DNA of 64,000 nt from Lewinellaceae bacterium (lineage in GTDB: Bacteria > Bacteroidota > Bacteroidia > Chitinophagales > Saprospiraceae). The notes below the pieces were generated by a model, which saw only the letters and a program-made list of their open reading frames with translations, did not search any database and had not been told where the DNA came from. This document shows, in pieces, positions 33,580-41,980 of this stretch; positions within the stretch are counted from its first letter, which is position 1, and each line of letters begins with the position of its first letter. Position numbers and translations under genes: made by a program. Location of the stretch: contig JACJYB010000002.1 in the NCBI GenBank assembly GCA_020636355.1, positions 310,001 to 374,000 on the forward strand, given 5' to 3'.

Positions 33580-34635
33580 ATGCAACGATTCGCCGGCTTG
33601 ACGATTCTTTTGCTCGTGTTTTTTAGTTCAATGAAGGGGCAAGACCGTTATTTTTCGCAGCAGTTTGCCAATCCCATGTATTCCAACCCCGCATTGACGG
33701 GCATATTTCTCGGGGATTACCGCACTTCTGTGAACTACCGTTCCCAATGGCCCAAGGCGTTGGAAAATCCCTTCTCCACGTTTGCATTGAGTGCGGATGT
33801 AAATGTAAAATTGAAAGGCAAATCCTTCTTTAGCAACGATCGTGTCGGCGCTGGCGTCCAATTTTTCGCCGATAAGCTCGGCGGGTTCGATTTCAATACC
33901 AATCAGATTTCACTTTTTGGCGCTTACCACAAGACGCTTGATGTACCTAGTCAGCTGGTACTTTCACTTGGCTTCCAGGCAGGAATCGTTCAAAAAAATG
34001 TGAATTACGACTACCTGCGTTTTGGTGATCAATTCCTGGAAGGATCCGGATATTCCAACCCCACTCAGGAACCGGCTGCCGAAAATAATTACGGATACAG
34101 TGACTATGCATTAGGCCTTAATCTGGGGAGATCACCTGCTGAAGGTGCTAAATTTGTGGTTGGTTTTGGCATGCACCATTTCGCCACCACCAACATATCG
34201 TTTTTCCGGCAGTTGGATGATGCGGCTGTAATTCCGAATCAAGTCAACTTATTTACTCGGCTTACTGGTTATGCCCAGGCAGAGGTACCAGCTGGTGACG
34301 GATTCGCTATTTCTCCACGCATATCCTATATAAATCAGGGGCCACACCGTGCATTGCAAGCCGGAAGCCAATTCTTATTCGACCTGACCTCTGACCGATC
34401 ACGCATCTTGTATCTGGGTGCCTGGACACGGTTTACCAATCAGCTGGAAAAATTCGGTTCTGAAAGTCTTACAGCTTTTGGAGGATTAAAGCTCGGACCG
34501 GTTTTAGTGGGGCTGAGTTATGACTCAAACATCAGCGGTATTGCTTCCCCATTTGGGCAACGCGGTTCGATTGAATTTTCACTGATTGTCATAGGCAACA
34601 CGGACAGTGACGGCATCTATTGTCCGGAGTTTTAA
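33580..34635 (+). CDS. PorP/SprF family type IX secretion membrane protein
   Basis: The 351-residue protein has a signal peptide ending near FFSSMKGQ and begins the mature part with DRYFSQQFANPMYSNPALTG, a hallmark of PorP/SprF. The rest consists of amphipathic strands typical of an outer-membrane beta-barrel. PorP/SprF proteins accompany T9SS and often work with substrates that carry type B C-terminal domains; such a substrate is encoded at 41981-44380. I use ATG 33580, because the frame before it opens with GTG. The gene converges with ribB, with only two bases between the stops. Confidence 0.88.
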   Translation: MQRFAGLTILLLVFFSSMKGQDRYFSQQFANPMYSNPALTGIFLGDYRTSVNYRSQWPKALENPFSTFALSADVNVKLKGKSFFSNDRVGAGVQFFADKLGGFDFNTNQISLFGAYHKTLDVPSQLVLSLGFQAGIVQKNVNYDYLRFGDQFLEGSGYSNPTQEPAAENNYGYSDYALGLNLGRSPAEGAKFVVGFGMHHFATTNISFFRQLDDAAVIPNQVNLFTRLTGYAQAEVPAGDGFAISPRISYINQGPHRALQAGSQFLFDLTSDRSRILYLGAWTRFTNQLEKFGSESLTAFGGLKLGPVLVGLSYDSNISGIASPFGQRGSIEFSLIVIGNTDSDGIYCPEF

Positions 34636-34637
34636 CC

Positions 34638-35756
34638 TCATAACTGAACCACCTCAACAATTTCCAAACCATAGCCCTCTAAACCTATTCTTTTGCGGGG
34701 TTGCCGGCTCAATAATTTAATTTTGCTGATACCCAATTCGCGAAGAATCTGAGCGCCTATCCCAAAATCTCTTTGGGGCGCTATATTTTGCAATGCCTGA
34801 CCGCTCCAGTTTTTTAACTGGTTGATGATGGATTCGCCATCTCCATGTCTCATAAACAGGATAACGCCGGCTCCTTCCTCGACAATCCGCTGCATGGCTT
34901 TTTGCATAACCTGGCCACTGTCATCCAGGAGATTAGCCAGCAGATCGCCGGTTCCCATGGAGGAATGCACCCGTACAAGTACGGGTTCGTGGTCCTGAAT
35001 GTTACCCCGAATCACCGCCAGGTGGGTATCTCCGGTGGTAATCTGTTTAAAAACCTTGATCTCCAATTGTCCAAACTGCGTATCCAGGTGTGTTGAAAAT
35101 GCTTCATTAACGATACGCTCGTGGCCCATCCGGTAAGACACCAGATCTTTGATGGAAATCACTTTAAGGTCATGTCGTGCTGCAATTTCAATCAATTGAG
35201 GCAACCTTGCCATGGTACCGTCTTCATTCAGGATTTCAACCAACACTCCGGCCGGATAAAACCCGGCCAGGCGGGCAAGATCAATAGCAGCTTCGGTATG
35301 ACCCGTACGGCGCAGTACTCCTCCGGTCTTTGCTTTTAATGGAAATATGTGTCCGGGACGGGCAAAATCTTCCGACTTCACCTTCGGGTCCACCAGTGCC
35401 CGGACGCAAGTAGCCCGGTCATGTGCCGAAATGCCCGTGGTACATCCGTGACCTATCAGATCAATGGATACCGTAAAAGCCGTTTCATGCAGTGCGGTAT
35501 TGTCTTGTACCATCATCGGCAAGCCCAATTCTTCTACCCTTCTTTCATCCAATGGAGCGCATATCAGACCGCGCCCATGTGTTGCCATGAAATTGATGAT
35601 TTCGGGGGTAACACATTGTGCCGCACAGATAAAATCACCCTCATTTTCACGGTCTTCATCATCGACAACGATGACTACCTTCCCAGCCCGGATGTCTGCG
35701 ATGGCTTCCTCAACTGTATTTAAAAGAATCTCATGATTCGTTAGACTGACCGACAT
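34638..35756 (-). CDS. ribB: 3,4-dihydroxy-2-butanone 4-phosphate synthase with degenerate GTP cyclohydrolase II domain
   Basis: The 372-residue protein has an intact RibB half (1-205): VDDEDRENEGDF at 31-42, MATHGRGLICAPL near 57, TGISAHDRATCVRAL near 107 and HTEAAIDLARLAG near 153. It makes the four-carbon riboflavin precursor from ribulose 5-phosphate. The second half (210-372) has the GTP cyclohydrolase II fold but lacks the zinc ligands: the usual Cys positions read Met267, Asp278 and Ser280 in VRVHSSMGTGDLLANLLDDSG, and the arginine-glycine loop reads FMRHGDGES. This half cannot be an ordinary RibA; a structural or regulatory role is likely. Its start overlaps the glycosyltransferase gene upstream by 26 bases. 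Confidence 0.88.
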   Translation of the reverse strand: MSVSLTNHEILLNTVEEAIADIRAGKVVIVVDDEDRENEGDFICAAQCVTPEIINFMATHGRGLICAPLDERRVEELGLPMMVQDNTALHETAFTVSIDLIGHGCTTGISAHDRATCVRALVDPKVKSEDFARPGHIFPLKAKTGGVLRRTGHTEAAIDLARLAGFYPAGVLVEILNEDGTMARLPQLIEIAARHDLKVISIKDLVSYRMGHERIVNEAFSTHLDTQFGQLEIKVFKQITTGDTHLAVIRGNIQDHEPVLVRVHSSMGTGDLLANLLDDSGQVMQKAMQRIVEEGAGVILFMRHGDGESIINQLKNWSGQALQNIAPQRDFGIGAQILRELGISKIKLLSRQPRKRIGLEGYGLEIVEVVQL

Positions 35757-36900
35757 GAACTAACAGATTTTCAAGTTTTTCATTAAACAAGTTCCATTGA
35801 TAATGGTTCCGCACAAAATTACGTCCATTTTCCGCGATTTGCAGGTAATAGGCCCCATCTTCTAATAACCTGCAGATAGCATCCTTAAATTCTTCCGGGG
35901 TTTCAGCCAAAATAAGATGCTCGCCAGGTATTCCATTTATCGAATTATTGACCGTTGGCGTAGTTATGGTCGGCACGCCCATGGACATGGCTTCCAGGAT
36001 TTTATTTTGTAGTCCAGCCCCTTCCCGGATCGGAGCAACAAAAAGTTTTGCCTCTGCGTAAGCCGTCCGGATGTCTTCCACCCAGCCAGTAATTTCAATA
36101 TCCGGCGCAGCCAGACGTCTGACCTTTGGATCCGGACGGGCACCTGCGATCTGCCACCGGTAGGATTCCCGGATCAACGGTTTGATCTCCTGGATCAGGT
36201 ATTGTGCGGCTTTAATATTGGGATAATAACCCATATTACCTGCAAACAACACATCTACTCGCTTGCTTGCTTTCGATTGCGGCTGGTAATATTCAGTATC
36301 GATACCATTGGGAATCACATGCATGCGGTGCTTGCCGTGTAGGGGCATGGAAGACCGGTCGAATTCAGAAATGATGACTTGCGCGTCGTAATCAAAGAAG
36401 CAATGTTTTTCAAATCGACGCACTTGGCGGCCTTCCCAATGCCAGAACCATCGATCGAGCAGGGAAGATTGTTTAGCCCTTCTTTCCGTATTGAGAGAAA
36501 AGCAATCCATGAAGTCGATCACCTTCGGAAAAGGCAGGTTCCGGGTGTACATGGCCGAACGGATCAATTGAGTATAAATTACATCCGGATTGTGTTTAAA
36601 GATGATCTGCTGAATTTGGGATTTGATTTGCCGGCTGTAAAAATAGCCGACCTGCATGGGCAGTCCCCGGCCCGGGGCGCGAAGTAAATTGACCGCAATG
36701 CGCCATTTCTCCAGGAAGATGGGATATACGGCACTGCAAATCTGGAGGAGTGGTTTGAGATTGTCATCAGGGGATTCGGTAAGACCCACGAGTACGATCT
36801 CGTGCCGCTGACTAAGAAATCGAATTTGGTGAAACAGTCGAAGTTTGTCGCCTTTTTCGATGGGAAATGGGATGCGAGGTGCTACGATTAGAATTTTCAC
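35731..36900 (-). CDS. GT4-type glycosyltransferase
   Basis: The 389-residue GT-B enzyme begins with KILIVAPRIPFPIEKGDKLRL and has a C-terminal Rossmann domain including VLFAGNMGYYPN near 218 and IREGAGLQNKILEAMSMGVP near 305, the nucleotide-sugar-binding E-x7-E region of family 4. It transfers a sugar, probably to a lipid or polysaccharide acceptor on the cytoplasmic face. The start is GTG at 36900. A TAnnTTTG box lies at 36905-36912, only four bases upstream, so the mRNA may be leaderless. It overlaps ribB by 26 bases and its neighbour at 36922 is a related glycosyltransferase. Confidence 0.85.
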   Translation of the reverse strand: MKILIVAPRIPFPIEKGDKLRLFHQIRFLSQRHEIVLVGLTESPDDNLKPLLQICSAVYPIFLEKWRIAVNLLRAPGRGLPMQVGYFYSRQIKSQIQQIIFKHNPDVIYTQLIRSAMYTRNLPFPKVIDFMDCFSLNTERRAKQSSLLDRWFWHWEGRQVRRFEKHCFFDYDAQVIISEFDRSSMPLHGKHRMHVIPNGIDTEYYQPQSKASKRVDVLFAGNMGYYPNIKAAQYLIQEIKPLIRESYRWQIAGARPDPKVRRLAAPDIEITGWVEDIRTAYAEAKLFVAPIREGAGLQNKILEAMSMGVPTITTPTVNNSINGIPGEHLILAETPEEFKDAICRLLEDGAYYLQIAENGRNFVRNHYQWNLFNEKLENLLVHVGQSNES

Positions 36901-36904
36901 CGCG

Positions 36905-36912
36905 CAAAGGTA
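36905..36912 (-). promoter_or_regulatory. -7 box abutting a GTG start
   Basis: TACCTTTG on the minus strand matches TAnnTTTG and lies 4 bases from GTG 36900. If it is used, transcription would begin at or beside the start codon. Confidence 0.3.
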
Positions 36913-36921
36913 GCAATCTCT

Positions 36922-38154
36922 TTAGGTGTGTACACCAGGCACGGAATGGTTAATCACTTCCTTGCGATAAATTTCAAGCAAGTCCATGGCGATCTGTTCA
37001 TTGTTGAAATGTGCTTCGACGAATTGCCGGGCAGCTTCTCCAATTTTGTTCAATTCCGAGGGATGATCCAAATAATATTTAATCGCATTGGCGAAATCTT
37101 CCGGATCATCGGCGATCACAATTTCTTCCCCATTAGTTGCCTGTATGCCTTCGGCACCCAACGAAGTAGTAATCACCAATTTACCCAGGGCCATCCCTTC
37201 CAATATTTTTACCCGCATACCACCTCCGGAACATAAAGGGACGATCAAGACGGCAAACTGCCTCATATATTCCAGGGCATCCGCTACTTCCCCGTGAACA
37301 ATCACCCGATCATTACCTAACGCTTTAACATCGTCCGGCGTATTTCTCCCTGCTATGTGCAACTCAAGTTCAGGAACCCGGTCCTGCAACTTTGGCCATA
37401 TGCCCTGCATGAACCAAAACAATCCTTCCTGATTGGGCATCCAGTCCAATGCTCCAATGAAACCGATTTGTTTCTTTTTCGCATCAATACTGATTCTGTT
37501 CCCGGAATAATGCTCCAGATTCAGACCAATTGGAGACAGATGGACCCCATTATGGTATCCCATTTTCCGGTATTGTTGCAGGTCTCTTTCGGTAAAGGTT
37601 ACCAACAAATCATAATCTTCCAGATACGCTTTCTCAAACTGTTTCAACTGCCTGCTGATATGTCCGAAGTACCATTTTTTAAACCCAAATGAATAGTTAT
37701 CCGACATGCGCTCCCATATCTCATATTCAACGTTATGGGCACGCATAACGATCAAAGCATTTGAGTTGGCTCTGATTGTTGGAATATAAGGGCATAAATA
37801 GGCTGTTTCCAACTGAATGACATCGTATTGCTGTTGCTCCAGTAACTGGACCAGCTTGTCCCGGAAGGCCTTGGAAATAAATCGCTCTACGTTATAGGAC
37901 TTATTGAGAATCAGATGTTTAAATGCCTCAATGTACGAGATGTTGTTGTCGATGTAAACCGTCTCTATCTGGGTATAATGATCAAAATCTTCCGGTAACT
38001 GCTGCAAATCAAGATAGTGCTTGCTGGTGTTCATGGCGAGTAGTGTGATCGAACAACCTTTTTGATGCAGAGCCCGGCTGATGTAGGTATTAGCGATAGA
38101 TTCTCCGTCTTTAAGAGGATAAGGAAACTTTTTGCAGACTTGAAGAATCTTCAT
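36922..38154 (-). CDS. GT4-type glycosyltransferase
   Basis: The 410-residue GT-B enzyme starts KILQVCKKFPYPLKDGESIA, an N-terminal pattern shared with the neighbour at 35731. The C-terminal domain has IGFIGALDWMPNQEG near 232, LIVPLCSGGGMRVKILEGMALGK near 308 and the closing ARQFVEAHFN. It is a retaining family-4 transferase by pattern; the sugar and acceptor are not visible. It is read ahead of the second transferase with 21 bases between, so a common transcript is likely. A promoter box is at 38184-38191. No polymerase, flippase or export genes lie in the same cluster. Confidence 0.85.
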   Translation of the reverse strand: MKILQVCKKFPYPLKDGESIANTYISRALHQKGCSITLLAMNTSKHYLDLQQLPEDFDHYTQIETVYIDNNISYIEAFKHLILNKSYNVERFISKAFRDKLVQLLEQQQYDVIQLETAYLCPYIPTIRANSNALIVMRAHNVEYEIWERMSDNYSFGFKKWYFGHISRQLKQFEKAYLEDYDLLVTFTERDLQQYRKMGYHNGVHLSPIGLNLEHYSGNRISIDAKKKQIGFIGALDWMPNQEGLFWFMQGIWPKLQDRVPELELHIAGRNTPDDVKALGNDRVIVHGEVADALEYMRQFAVLIVPLCSGGGMRVKILEGMALGKLVITTSLGAEGIQATNGEEIVIADDPEDFANAIKYYLDHPSELNKIGEAARQFVEAHFNNEQIAMDLLEIYRKEVINHSVPGVHT

Positions 38155-38183
38155 ATGGATGGTTTCGGACCGGCGCTTGACGA

Positions 38184-38191
38184 CAAAGATA
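38184..38191 (-). promoter_or_regulatory. -7 box of the glycosyltransferase gene
   Basis: TATCTTTG on the minus strand matches TAnnTTTG, 29 bases before ATG 38154. Confidence 0.45.
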
Positions 38192-38338
38192 GAAGCAATG
38201 TACCAAATCCTGATCGTTAAATGAAAAAACAGTTGTAGCCTTCTCTGCTTTACAGACCACCAGAATTGCTGAATCGTTTAAATAACGCACCAAATTTTAT
38301 TTTATTTACAGTCGGATCACAATTATGCACCGAAGCAT

Positions 38339-39010
38339 ATGCAGGAAGCAGAGATCATCGTTCGGGCACGGGATGTCCAGAAATTTTATGGCGATTTGCA
38401 CGTATTAAAAGGCGTGGACCTGACCATCCGCAAAGGAGAGCTTATCGCGATCGTAGGTAAATCCGGCGCTGGCAAGAGTACCCTGCTCCATTTACTGGGC
38501 ACCCTGGACCGCGCTTCTTCAGGCGAAATCCTCATCGGACAAAGGAACATTCAAGCTCTGATAAAAAATGAACTTGCCCGCTTTCGAAACGAAAAAATCG
38601 GGTTCATTTTTCAGTTTCATCATTTACTCGATGAGTTTACCGCTCTTGAAAACGTATGCATTCCGGCATTGATCCACCAGGCCGATCGCCAACAAACGGA
38701 GACCAAAGCACGGGAAATGCTGACTTATCTCGGACTTCAGGACCGGCTTGATCACAAGCCTGCTCAACTTTCAGGAGGCGAGCAACAAAGGGTAGCTATT
38801 GCCCGGGCTTTGATTAACAATCCGGACATCATCCTTGCCGATGAACCTACCGGCAACCTGGACACGTTGTCATCCCGTGATATTCATTCGTTGATCCGCC
38901 AACTGGCTCATGATTTGAAACAGACCTTTGTGATTGTAACCCACAATATGGAACTGGCTGAACTTTGCGATCGTATCCTCACCATGCAGGATGGCAAAAT
39001 CATTGATTAA
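38339..39010 (+). CDS. lolD: LolD-type ABC transporter ATP-binding protein
   Basis: The 223-residue ATPase has Walker A G-K-S-G-A-G-K-S-T (40-48), the Q-loop FQFHHLLDEFTALENV (91-106), signature LSGGEQQR (144-151) and Walker B IILADEP (164-170) with a D-loop and TH switch. The HHLL(D/P)EFTALENV block is characteristic of LolD, the ATPase of the LolCDE lipoprotein-release complex of the inner membrane. A MacB-type ATPase is the alternative. LolC/LolE are not adjacent. Its stop overlaps the convergent cryptochrome gene by 4 bases. Confidence 0.85.
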   Translation: MQEAEIIVRARDVQKFYGDLHVLKGVDLTIRKGELIAIVGKSGAGKSTLLHLLGTLDRASSGEILIGQRNIQALIKNELARFRNEKIGFIFQFHHLLDEFTALENVCIPALIHQADRQQTETKAREMLTYLGLQDRLDHKPAQLSGGEQQRVAIARALINNPDIILADEPTGNLDTLSSRDIHSLIRQLAHDLKQTFVIVTHNMELAELCDRILTMQDGKIID

Positions 39011-40419
39011 ATCCAGCGATCGGTTTCAATGACCGGATAGGGATAGGTAGTCCCTAATTTAATTCCAGCTTCTTGCAGTACTTGTTTCTCTGCCTGTTCG
39101 GGAAGATGAATTGCAGCACCGCCAAGATTGGCCAATTCCGGTAGACAACTCCTGACGAAATCACCCTTAGGGTCGTATCGCTTAGCCTGGCTATACAAAT
39201 TGTAATTCCTTTCTTCGCGTTGATCGGGTCCTATGCCGGCTATTTGCTGCCAATTACCATAATTCGAACAGGAATCATAATCGATCAACTGAGATTCAAA
39301 ATATTCCGCGCCAAACAGCCAATCCAGTTTCAGATCGTGGATCAGGAATCCTGCGACCAATTGCCGGCCCCGATCCGACATATAGCCAAAACGCCTGAAA
39401 TACCGCATGTTCGCATCAACAACCGGAATACCCGTTTTCCCTAAAATCCAAAGCTGTAATAAATCCCAATCCCGGGATGCAGTAACTTCCCGGTCACGAA
39501 ATCCATGACGGAGAAAAATGCGATTGCCGTGCTTCTTACCCATGAGCCGGTAATAATCCCGCCACAGAAGAACGTGGGTTAAAGCTTCAGTGGATGGATT
39601 TGATCCAAAGTCAGATTCGTATTCTTTGACCTTCCAATAAACCATCTTCGGCGACAAACAACCTTGCGATAGATAGGGAGAAAAATGGCTGGAACAATTC
39701 GGTCCGGAAAATGTGTTGTGGCTCTCCTTATAGTGATCAATAGACCGTGTCTCCCAAAGAAATTGGTTCAATCGCTCCAATGCTGCGGTTTCACCACCGG
39801 GAACAAAGGATTCTGCTGGTTCACTTAAATGAAAATCCTTCAAGCAAGGCATTTCTCCTGCATCCAGATGGATCGGTAACGCCGTCAATTTGTCTACCAG
39901 AAAAGGTAAAGGTTCACGGACCGGGGTGATGGGTTCCGTTTCTTTTCGAAATTGCGAAAAAGCATCCGGTGTATGCGTGACCGGAAAAGGCAAATCAGCC
40001 GTATAATAAAGCATTTTACCGCGAGAACATCGTATTTCCTGGCCAATGGACCAGAGCCTTTGTTCCAGTTCGTCCTGTACAAACACTTCTTCCTGGGTCC
40101 TTTCGCGATTACAAAAAACCCAATGTGACTTTAAAGATTTCGCCAAACCGAAGAGTTCATCCTCCGGATGGCCAATCCGGATGATCAGGTCTGATCCTAA
40201 CTGACGAAATTGTTTCCGCAGGTCAGTTACCGATTCCAAAATAAATCGGGCCCGATGTGCTCCTGTTTTCGGGAAGCCAAATCCGGTTTTACCTTTAAAC
40301 GTCCTGGCGTCAAAAACATAAACTCCAAACACTTCGTCTGCTGAGGCGATCGCATCCAGTAACGCCTCATTATCGTGTAAACGTAAGTCTTGTCTAAACC
40401 AAACTAAAGCTCTTTTCAT
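39007..40419 (-). CDS. DASH family cryptochrome
   Basis: The 470-residue flavoprotein has the photolyase domain (about 3-125, RALVWFRQDLRLHDNEALL) and the FAD-binding domain (about 200-430). DASH-type marks include FHLSEPAESFVPGGETAALERLNQF, THVLLWRDYYRLMGKKHG and SCSNYGNWQQIAGIGPDQREERNYNLYSQAKRYDP without gaps in the expected order. Cry-DASH proteins repair UV pyrimidine dimers mainly in single-stranded DNA or act in signalling. Length is typical. There is no photolyase or MTHF-related gene next to it, and the downstream neighbour lolD is convergent. Confidence 0.9.
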   Translation of the reverse strand: MKRALVWFRQDLRLHDNEALLDAIASADEVFGVYVFDARTFKGKTGFGFPKTGAHRARFILESVTDLRKQFRQLGSDLIIRIGHPEDELFGLAKSLKSHWVFCNRERTQEEVFVQDELEQRLWSIGQEIRCSRGKMLYYTADLPFPVTHTPDAFSQFRKETEPITPVREPLPFLVDKLTALPIHLDAGEMPCLKDFHLSEPAESFVPGGETAALERLNQFLWETRSIDHYKESHNTFSGPNCSSHFSPYLSQGCLSPKMVYWKVKEYESDFGSNPSTEALTHVLLWRDYYRLMGKKHGNRIFLRHGFRDREVTASRDWDLLQLWILGKTGIPVVDANMRYFRRFGYMSDRGRQLVAGFLIHDLKLDWLFGAEYFESQLIDYDSCSNYGNWQQIAGIGPDQREERNYNLYSQAKRYDPKGDFVRSCLPELANLGGAAIHLPEQAEKQVLQEAGIKLGTTYPYPVIETDRWI

Positions 40420-40499
40420 ACCAGGGAAGTAAAGAAACCATGTTATCTAATCAACCTGCATTAATACAATTTGTTTTAAAATTGCAGCAAATTAGAAGG

Positions 40500-40916
40500 A
40501 TGATGAAAACAGGATACCGGATTAGTGTACTCTTTATCCTGTTGGCAGCTTTCAGTTGTGCAGCAGACCATGCCGTGGACGATGCTTACGCCCAGGTACT
40601 GGCACTCCACGATGAAGTCATGCCACAAATGAGTACGATGAGTGGGCTTGAAATGACCCTGCAAGAAATCGTTAAGGACAGTACCATCAGCCAATCTGGC
40701 CTCGACTCCTTACAACAATGCCTTAAAGCGTTAGGTGATGCCGAAGAAGGCATGTGGGAATGGATGAATCAATTCAAAAAACCGGAAACAGGTACTGATA
40801 AAAATGAAGCGCTCCGTTACCTGGAGACTAAAAAAGAGTCCATAAAAATGGTCGGTACAGCCATGGCTTCCAGTATGGAATCCGCTCAAAAATTGGTAGA
40901 CCAGTATAAAAAATAA
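40500..40916 (+). CDS. Small lipoprotein upstream of SCO
   Basis: The protein has 138 residues from ATG 40500 (a second ATG is at 40503). The signal peptide ends in LAAFSC, so the Cys at about residue 19 is lipidated. The mature part is short and mostly helical, with HDEVMPQMSTM near 36 and a C-terminal ESAQKLVDQYKK. I recall similar proteins in Bacteroidota upstream of SCO genes, sometimes labelled viral A-type inclusion protein; the label has no functional meaning. It lies 3 bases before the SCO gene, so a function in cytochrome oxidase or copper maturation is inferred by context. Confidence 0.7.
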   Translation: MMKTGYRISVLFILLAAFSCAADHAVDDAYAQVLALHDEVMPQMSTMSGLEMTLQEIVKDSTISQSGLDSLQQCLKALGDAEEGMWEWMNQFKKPETGTDKNEALRYLETKKESIKMVGTAMASSMESAQKLVDQYKK

Positions 40917-40919
40917 TTC

Positions 40920-41534
40920 ATGAGATATTTCTTTATCATTGCCCTGGCCGCAGTCTTAATAACTTCGGGTTGCCAGGAGAAAAAGCCATTGCCCATCATT
41001 GGAAACATCGAAACAACGGCGACTGGGGATACCATCTATCCGGTAATCCGCGATTTTTCATTCATCAATCAGGACAGTCAGGTGGTTACCAATAAGGATC
41101 TGCTTGGCAAGGTGACCATTGCAGATTTCTTTTTCACTTCTTGCCCCTCCATCTGTCCTATTGTCAAGAAACAGGAATTACGGCTTTATGACCGCTTTGA
41201 CAACTACCCGGATTTGATGCTTGTTTCATTTACCATCGATCCTAAACGAGATACACCGGAACGATTGCATCTCTATGCCCAAAATCTGGAGGTTGATCCG
41301 AAGCGATGGGTGTTTTTGACCGGTCCGAAAGATGAATTGCATGCCATATCCAAAGATTATGTGAGCATTGTATTGGAGGATCCGGATGCGCCTGGAGGTT
41401 TCGACCACAGCGGAAGATTGATTCTGGTTGACAAAAATGCCCATGTACGTTCATTTTGCAATGGTACCGATCCCAAAGAAGTAGACCGGTTCATGGAAGA
41501 TGTACAATGGTTACTGGATAATGGCGGTGAATAA
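40920..41534 (+). CDS. SCO1/SenC family copper chaperone-like lipoprotein
   Basis: The 204-residue thioredoxin-fold lipoprotein has a signal peptide with ITSGC (lipid Cys18). The SCO copper/thiol motif is C75-P-S-I-C79 in FTSCPSICP, and the distal His lies in GFDHSGRL near 163. SCO proteins deliver copper to, or reduce cysteines of, the CuA site of cytochrome c oxidase on the outer face of the inner membrane. The gene overlaps the following cytochrome c gene by 14 bases, so both belong to one envelope redox operon with the small lipoprotein. Confidence 0.92.
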   Translation: MRYFFIIALAAVLITSGCQEKKPLPIIGNIETTATGDTIYPVIRDFSFINQDSQVVTNKDLLGKVTIADFFFTSCPSICPIVKKQELRLYDRFDNYPDLMLVSFTIDPKRDTPERLHLYAQNLEVDPKRWVFLTGPKDELHAISKDYVSIVLEDPDAPGGFDHSGRLILVDKNAHVRSFCNGTDPKEVDRFMEDVQWLLDNGGE

Positions 41535-41910
41535 ATACGCATATCGATTCTTTTTCCTTTTCTTTTTGGTGGTAGCCTGGCACTGCGGTGTCCCGCAGGA
41601 AGGGAAGTCGCTGTATACCGAGAATTGTGTCAATTGCCATATGGCTGACGGCAGCGGGCTACCCGGTATTATCCCCGCCATCAATGCGTCTCTGGTGATT
41701 AAAGGCCCCTATCAGGAACTCGCCTGCCTATTGTATAATGGGAGGCAACCTGCCGATACCATCAAATCCTTTGTAGCCATGCCGTCATTTAAGACTCTGA
41801 CGGAAACCCAGATTACCAATCTGATCAATTATGTAAAAAAGGAATGGACTGAGGATCCCCAATTTGTCAGTGAACAAGAGGTGGCCGCTGCCGTTAAGGC
41901 TTGTCAATAA
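41521..41910 (+). CDS. Membrane-anchored c-type cytochrome
   Basis: The 129-residue protein (ATG 41521, which overlaps the end of SCO by 14 bases) has a hydrophobic N-terminus (FFFLFFLVVAW) and a class I haem motif C36-V-N-C39-H40. The Met ligand is in AMPSFKTLTETQ, followed by ITNLINYVKKEW. It would carry electrons in the periplasm. A lipobox is weak (VVAWHC), so it may remain membrane-anchored by its N-terminus. With SCO and the lipoprotein it may help oxidase assembly or serve as electron donor to it. No oxidase subunit lies in the window. Confidence 0.85.
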   Translation: MAVNKYAYRFFFLFFLVVAWHCGVPQEGKSLYTENCVNCHMADGSGLPGIIPAINASLVIKGPYQELACLLYNGRQPADTIKSFVAMPSFKTLTETQITNLINYVKKEWTEDPQFVSEQEVAAAVKACQ

Positions 41911-41980
41911 TTGTTAATATCTTACGTTTTAGTTCTATATTACGCTGCAAAGTTTTGAACGCATCTATAATCGGAACCAT

